Below are positions 58,226 through 64,000 of a stretch of DNA of 64,000 nucleotides, piece after piece. Position 1 is the first letter of the stretch; each line of letters begins with the position of its first letter. Under the pieces are notes generated by a model. The model did no database searches and had not been told where the DNA came from. It saw nothing but the letters and a program-made list of their open reading frames with translations. Origin of the DNA: Cordia subcordata (taxonomy: Eukaryota > Streptophyta > Magnoliopsida > Boraginales > Cordiaceae); assembly GCA_028554755.1 (NCBI GenBank), contig JAPTOF010000005.1:15350001-15414000 (forward strand). Direction: 5' to 3'. Position numbers and translations under genes: made by a program.

Positions 58226-60764
58226 CAAATAGAGCATATATATCGCTCATGTGAAGAGTGTCATCATTGCTCCACACTTGAATGAAGGCCAGGCGCAGCT
58301 TAGATCATATATACCATGTGCTAGGCATAAAGAAGAACCTGCTGTCAATATCCCAACTGAGTAATGCAGGAAATTGGATAGTTTTCGGTCCTGATGATGC
58401 GGAAGTATATCAAGACATCAAGGTGATTGGCACACCAATCATGAAAGAACCGAGATGAGAGTCCATGTACGTGATGATGGCAGAGTCTAAAGAGTCTAGT
58501 TGACATATACAAACTCTGCTGTCATCATATACATAGACTTCAGTCTCAGTCCTCTCATAATTGGTGTATTAATCAACTTGAAGTCTTAATATATTTTCAT
58601 ATCATTAAGATCAAATGCTTACCAATTTCCTGCATCAGTCAGCCAAGATACTAATAACATATTACGTTTTTTTGTTTGACACATGATACACATAATCTAG
58701 CCACACCTAGCCTCCATTCATGCGTGAAGCAATGAGGGTACTCCCCACATGAGCAATAGATAGTCTGGTGGAGCAACTCAATTCTTATGACTCACACGAC
58801 TCCACTCACAAACGCAGCAGACCATTCAAGTTCTTATCATTCTTCCTTCACACGACACAAGGATCTCACAAATATTAATGAAAAAGATTTTACACTCCTG
58901 CTTTCACTCTCTGATTTTGAATGGCCTCACAAAACCAAAACACACAGCACGACTCGTTGGTTTGCAAGTGAGCATTGCAAGTCCTCTTTGTACTTGATGG
59001 AGTCGGTGAAAATGTGGCCAACAAATAAACACACCAATTAAGCAAATCAAATTGTTCACTCCTTCTAGAAATGCTGCCAAGTTGAAGAAAAATCTGGATT
59101 ACTTTGCTTAAATATTTTGTCCAGAAGCTTCTCAAGAAATCTGCATATTTTGAATAAGAATCTGGTGAGGCTTTGATCACCATCCCGCCAAGTGTTGATT
59201 TCTCTAGAAGCTTTTTGTTTGAATTTTATTTTGTAAACCTGGCATTGATTTTAACAATGGATGGATAATTAATAAGACAAAAGTGTTGGCTCGTCTCTAA
59301 GACTTGCATATAAGAATCAGGCTTATGGCATAAATGAATTCTACAAAATTTTGTAAAATTTATTTATAAATCTAATTTTTTATGTTTGGTATTATTTAAT
59401 TAAAATATAGAATTCATTTGCAAATTCAGAATTCGCAAATCTTAAATTTGTCTTAGTTATACTCAAATTTTAGCCCAAGAAGTAGAATTTGCATTCCACA
59501 AAAGCCAAATTCATAAAAAAAAATTTTAAAAGACAAAAACATCCTCATTAACGGGTTTTTCATATACTTTTCTTAAAAGAGGATAATTAATGGGTTTTTT
59601 TTTTCTTACTTCAAAAAATAACTTCAACTCCGACAACAAATCCCAAGCAAGGAGGATTATCACAAAACTATTAAAAATAATAATTCTACAAATATATATA
59701 TTTTTTTCATACAAGATAAGACCTAATATATAGAAGTAGGATTTGACATAAACTTTTTGTTCCGTTTTTCGACGCTACAATCTCTCTCACTTGGCACATG
59801 AATTTTCTAATAATTGCATGATTTCAAGAGTTTATTGTTACTACACAAATATATATATATATATATATGACAAATTTAATAAAAAAGAAAAGAAAAGAAA
59901 GACAGTATATGACAAATTTAACGCTGCCTGCGTAAACAACTAAAGAGTATTGAAGTAGAATATACAAAATAATTTTAATTCTACGCCTGATCCAAATGCA
60001 ATTTAGATTTCTAAAAGATATAATTGACTTAAAACTGTTTTATAATTCCAAACAATGGAATTCAACTCGAAATACAAACCTTCACACAAATCATTTATAA
60101 ATAAAATAAATTCCAAAACATAAGCATAACCAAACATTATATAAAGGGTTGACAGGAGGATTCAGTGCTTGCTTAGTGGCAAAGAAATTCATTCTTAAAT
60201 GTGTACAGGACAACGAAGAAACGTTGAGATAAGATTACTGCAGTTAGTCTCATTATTGCCATTGCTGCAGCAAGGCATGGCCTTGTAGCCACTGGTTCAA
60301 GCACGTCATAAACTTAGTTGTACCATGAGACAAACCATGAGTTCGTAACTATAACGGTTCAAATCCAGTGCAATTTAATGCAATTTTTCCCATTTAATCC
60401 AGAAAAGATCTGACCAACTTGATCGAAGTCCTCCAGTCATCATAAGATTGCAAGTATCTTAAGCACTTTCAATTTTGTAACAAAATTTTTTTCCAGCATT
60501 TATTAGTTCTCGTATTTCCAATAACAGATAGCAATAAACATGTATAACCTCTCATGTGAAATGATTTTACATCTCTCCAAAACTTTATTTTTGCCAAATC
60601 AAGTTTACGCATCCTGACTCATCTATAACAGATATGCAGATGATGTCCCCTTGGCTGTGTCCATTTTTCCCAGAATATTAGTCCTTGGTTCCTCAGCACC
60701 ATCTTCCTCCATAAAAATTAGGCCTCCTGATGACCGACAGATATTTCTCCTATCTTCGCGTTGT
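58226..60764. other. Intergenic and 3' region of the J-protein gene
   Basis: The 58240-59200 part is less AT-rich and has overlapping unfamiliar frames on both strands (58787-59041 +, 58890-59183 -), neither of which I recognise. A TA run lies at about 59845-59867. Around 60290-60375, CGGTTCAAATCCAGTGC resembles a tRNA box B but no tRNA fold was seen. The last ~150 bases are probably 3' UTR of the gene on the minus strand. Confidence 0.45.
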
Positions 60765-63171
60765 CTATCTGCAAACATGGCTTGTCCCATACATCTCCAA
60801 GCCGGGAAAATGCAAATGTAAATTTCTCTCCAAGAGATTCGGATCTCTGGAAGCGCTCCCTAAAGTTCCAGAATCATGAAGAGTGAATGGGCCATATAAC
60901 CAAGGAGGCTCACACACTGGGTTTTCTGGAAAGCTGCACCAGTCTGGAGACTCAAAACTTTGAGCCATCTCCCAGAACATGCTCCGCAGATCCTCCATGC
61001 TGTAATTCTTACCCTGTGCATGGTGATTTTGATGAATGAGTGAATATCCTTTCAACAGAACCAGCTAGCTTTTGTTCATCCCATGCATTACAAAAGATCA
61101 CTCAGGTATTCTCTGTATCAAACTTTTAACACCGATTAAAAGTTCCCATTCATCATAAATCAGTGGTCCGAACACTAATTTGTTCACTGTTTGTCCTCTT
61201 AACCCGAGATACTCTCACTTATCCAAAAAAGAAGTAATCATTAGCATACAAATGCAAAAAGATTCACAGAGATCTTAATACATCATTTTTCCCCAGCATA
61301 ACAATCAACTATAAACTAATGATACTCGAATATGTGAAATATAATGTTGCTCAAAATTCTACATAACACTTAAGCGTCATATTCTGATAGCTCATACCAT
61401 GTATCCGTTAAAGAAGAATTTTTGAAGAAAAACCTGGTCAAACAAGAACCAAATCCAAATTGAGAAAACCAAATAAAACAAAGATATAAATTGATTTCTG
61501 TATCCCTTTGTATAAAATTCTGTTCGCACTAATTATTTCAATATCACTATCATTATGAATAATGCCCCCGGGATCTGAAGCCATTCGATCCACGAATGTT
61601 TAAACTCGAGGTCCATATACCCGTTTCCTGTAACTCTACGACAAAAAATAATCGCCTGAAGGTTTTGCAGCTTAAATTTGAGACGATCTTGCTGTTGCAA
61701 GCTATAATCTAAAACCTAGAGGCTAGAGCATTGAAATATTTAAGCGTCAGAAGGAAAATATATTACAAATCTCAAAATGTTATATATATAACCCATAGAG
61801 TCCAATGCACTCAAAACAACCAATGTCATAACACCATAATATGCATTTAACACCACTGAATTGGTAGATTCTCCACCAAACAGAGCAAATAATTGATAAT
61901 TCAAGATCCTGATTGCTTTCTTTATCAAGTGTCAGCAAAAGAGTAATAGACTACAGGGCTGCCACCAAATTATTCAAAACCTGATCAGGTGATCTCTATA
62001 TATAGGTTGAGACGGACAACCGAAAAGGAGAAACTCGATCAGATATTTGTTAGTCAATAACAGAGAAACGATTAAAGTGAACGATGTAATTACCTCTCTC
62101 TTAACATCCTCCACAAGAGACACCATTTCTTGTAGAAAATCAGCAAAACCCTGAGAAAATATCAAACGAAAGTATCAGCAAGGATCCTGCAGTCAATGAA
62201 ATGATGACAGCGTTTAAAACAGATCAAATATGAATTCTAACCTCCACCTCCTCCTCATCGTCCTTAGGGTCATATAATCCTGCATCATACACTGCTCTCT
62301 TCCTCCCATCAGACAACACTGTTCTGACCAAAAACTCAATAAATAAAAAGGGTGCACATAATAATTGGTAAATTACAACAAAATCAGTCATCAAAATTGC
62401 ATGATATACATCACGATATCGTCTTAGTCTAATAACTCCCTTCACTTACTAAAATCTACCCACAAGAGAGTAATGACAACAGAATTTTGTGCTACATTTT
62501 CACAAAATTAATTCTGTAATTTTGATAGAACAATTGATTGGTCACGCAATACCCAAGAGAAAACAGAGCAGTGCTTTATGCCGACATTTCAAACACATAA
62601 AAGTAAGGAAGAAAATAGAAAGAGAAACGCACAAAGAATTTAGCCTAGATTCTTGAATTGCTGAATGGGTTATTACCTGAATAAGCTTCTTGAATTTGCT
62701 GAAATTTTCGCTTGGCTTCACTTAGCAGCGTAGGCGTCCTTGTCCACTTATCAGGATGCCATTGCTGCATCCAAAAATCCATGCACAATTATTAGCATTA
62801 CACCATCACAGTTAAGAACCAAAATGTGCAACAACAATCAACAGAAAAATAAAATAAAATAAAAATAAAATGAAATAAACAAATCCTTGAAGTCCAACTA
62901 TCAATAAGAAATGTTGATTGATCTTAGCTTTCAAAATTCATTGTTTATTGACATGGGATGGGACAACTGAGTACTGACCCATAAAATTAATTGTTGAAAA
63001 AAATACATTAACGAGCCAAATTTAAACGAAATATTTGTTAAGGTAAGACAATCAAATTCTTTCACTTACCATAGCAAGTTTCTTGTATGCACGACGTATC
63101 TCATCATCAGAAGACCCTAAACTAACACCCAGAATATCATAATATGAACCAGACCCACCATTAATCTCCAT
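60765..63171 (-). CDS. J-domain (DnaJ-like, class C) co-chaperone, five exons
   Basis: Exons, in transcript order, are 63171-63070, 62764-62677, 62318-62242, 62150-62094 and 61013-60765, all GT-AG, encoding 190 residues. The J domain spans about residues 10-78: YYDILGV, DDEIRRAYKKLA, the essential HPD triad at 37-39 (QWHPDKW), KFQQIQEAYSVLSD and YDAGLYD. An acidic patch (DDEEEVE) then leads to a plant-conserved-looking C-terminus (GFADFLQEMVSLVEDVK, MEDLRSMFWEMAQSFE). It lacks the Gly/Phe-rich region and zinc-finger repeats, so it is a small type III J protein that should stimulate Hsp70 ATPase activity. No signal peptide was seen, so it is probably cytosolic or nuclear. The ATG at 63171 gives the J domain its usual N-terminal position. 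Confidence 0.93.
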
Positions 63172-64000
63172 CTGCTTTTAACACAACACAAGAGAAAGCA
63201 AAACAATCTAAATGGTCACTGCCAACAGTGGTTTTTGCTTATTCTTGTCAGTTTCTTGGGTGCGTTACAACATTGGTGGATGCTAAATGAAACACTGACG
63301 CCACCAAAAAGAATGGTCCAGTGTTACTATAAATAAAATAGGATTTGCATGACAGTAACAGAGTCGGTTTGATTTGTCACACGTGGAGCCCCATCAGATA
63401 AAAAGAGGAAAATATCTTCAATTCGGACGAAGAAGAACTTCTATGAGTTTCTGACGGCGATCTGGAATGTTCCTGAAGGAGAATTTTTCCTTATAGATTG
63501 TTTGGCAGACGTGTCTTGATGGGTGTCCATGTGAAAGAATTTTTTTTTTTTTTGTTTTTTTTGGCAAATTAGCAGATATTTTCTCGCTTCGAAGTTTCTG
63601 GATTTCTTCGCGCGTGCTTTATGTTTTTCATGCATCTCTAAATGTGAAAGATTCTTCTTTTGCGAGTTTTGGTTGGGGGTGGGCGTGGGGGTTGATCAAC
63701 TCAAGAATCGTCGACTACGGTCGTATAGGCTGCGGGAAACAATTTTGACATAGGTCCCATTAATTGTTGTTAAAAGAACATGCATTTTTTTTATATATAT
63801 ATTATACAATTATAATTACCACCTACAAGGCTACAAATATTTTTATATTTTTATTTTTTAAATATTTTTATTAAATTTATACTTTTCATATAGGCGGAGC
63901 TTTTAAATTGTTAAATCGGAAATAATCTTGGTGGCAATTTGAAAATCGCTGCCTACTCTAGGGTGTAAGAGTGGAGTCAATTAGAGGTGGTTGGATATAC
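63172..64000. other. Promoter side of the J-protein gene and intergenic DNA
   Basis: The 5' UTR and promoter of the minus-strand J-protein gene should lie at the left of this stretch. CTATAAATAAA at 63328-63338 is in plus orientation, so it is not a clear TATA box for that gene. A T-rich tract sits at 63541-63561. The 63441-63635 frame is not credible. Confidence 0.45.

Noticed and set aside
58787..59183. Overlapping 84- and 97-codon frames on opposite strands
   Set aside because: Neither has recognisable motifs. The less AT-rich composition alone is not enough evidence for a gene.
60290..60375. Possible tRNA gene (CGGTTCAAATCCAGTGC)
   Set aside because: Only the box-B/T-loop-like word fits; no acceptor stem, anticodon arm or box A could be built around it.
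1..64000. CRISPR arrays, operons, phage or other bacterial systems
   Set aside because: The window is clearly plant nuclear DNA; its tandem repeats are degenerate arrays without spacers, and no prokaryotic genes are present.

Overview
The window is AT-rich eudicot plant nuclear DNA. The evidence is multi-exon genes with short GT-AG introns, plant-specific families (a NIP aquaporin, a WVD2/TPX2-like microtubule protein, small proline-rich cell-wall proteins) and dense plant transposons: Ty1/copia, Helitron, MULE, Tourist-like MITEs and tRNA-derived SINEs. The species cannot be fixed from the sequence.

Layout. 1-9.1 kb is intergenic DNA with MITE ends, microsatellites and a repeated TCACAAATAATA unit. 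9.1-16.5 kb is a transposon nest. An outer MULE-like element (imperfect ~100-bp terminal inverted repeats, 9-bp target duplication) has a 5,734-bp copia retrotransposon inserted in its left terminal repeat and a second ~745-bp TIR element near its right side. The nest ends about 460 bp upstream of a five-exon NIP aquaporin gene (16979-19079, +). 19-31 kb is intergenic with Tourist-like MITEs, a Helitron tail, SINE-like retroposons and an 827-bp TIR element. 31.6-36.9 kb carries a nine-exon WVD2-like (TPX2-domain) gene on +. 39.2-39.6 kb and 52.7-53.1 kb carry two small minus-strand genes for secreted, probably GPI-anchored proline-rich proteins. Between them lie a 50-bp-unit degenerate tandem array split by a Helitron and a palindrome-headed MULE-like element. 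60.8-63.2 kb carries a five-exon minus-strand J-domain co-chaperone gene.

The five genes are unrelated in function (membrane transport, microtubule organisation, cell wall, protein folding) and are ordinary single plant genes, not a cluster. I found no new multi-gene system. The points of interest are the nested and precisely bounded transposons, a defective but recently inserted copia copy with a dense TTGACC (W-box) array in its leader, a non-standard W-V-G-R selectivity filter in the aquaporin, and a GC-AG intron inside the TPX2 domain. All gene models were read by eye from splice sites and reading frames; no transcripts or database searches were available.
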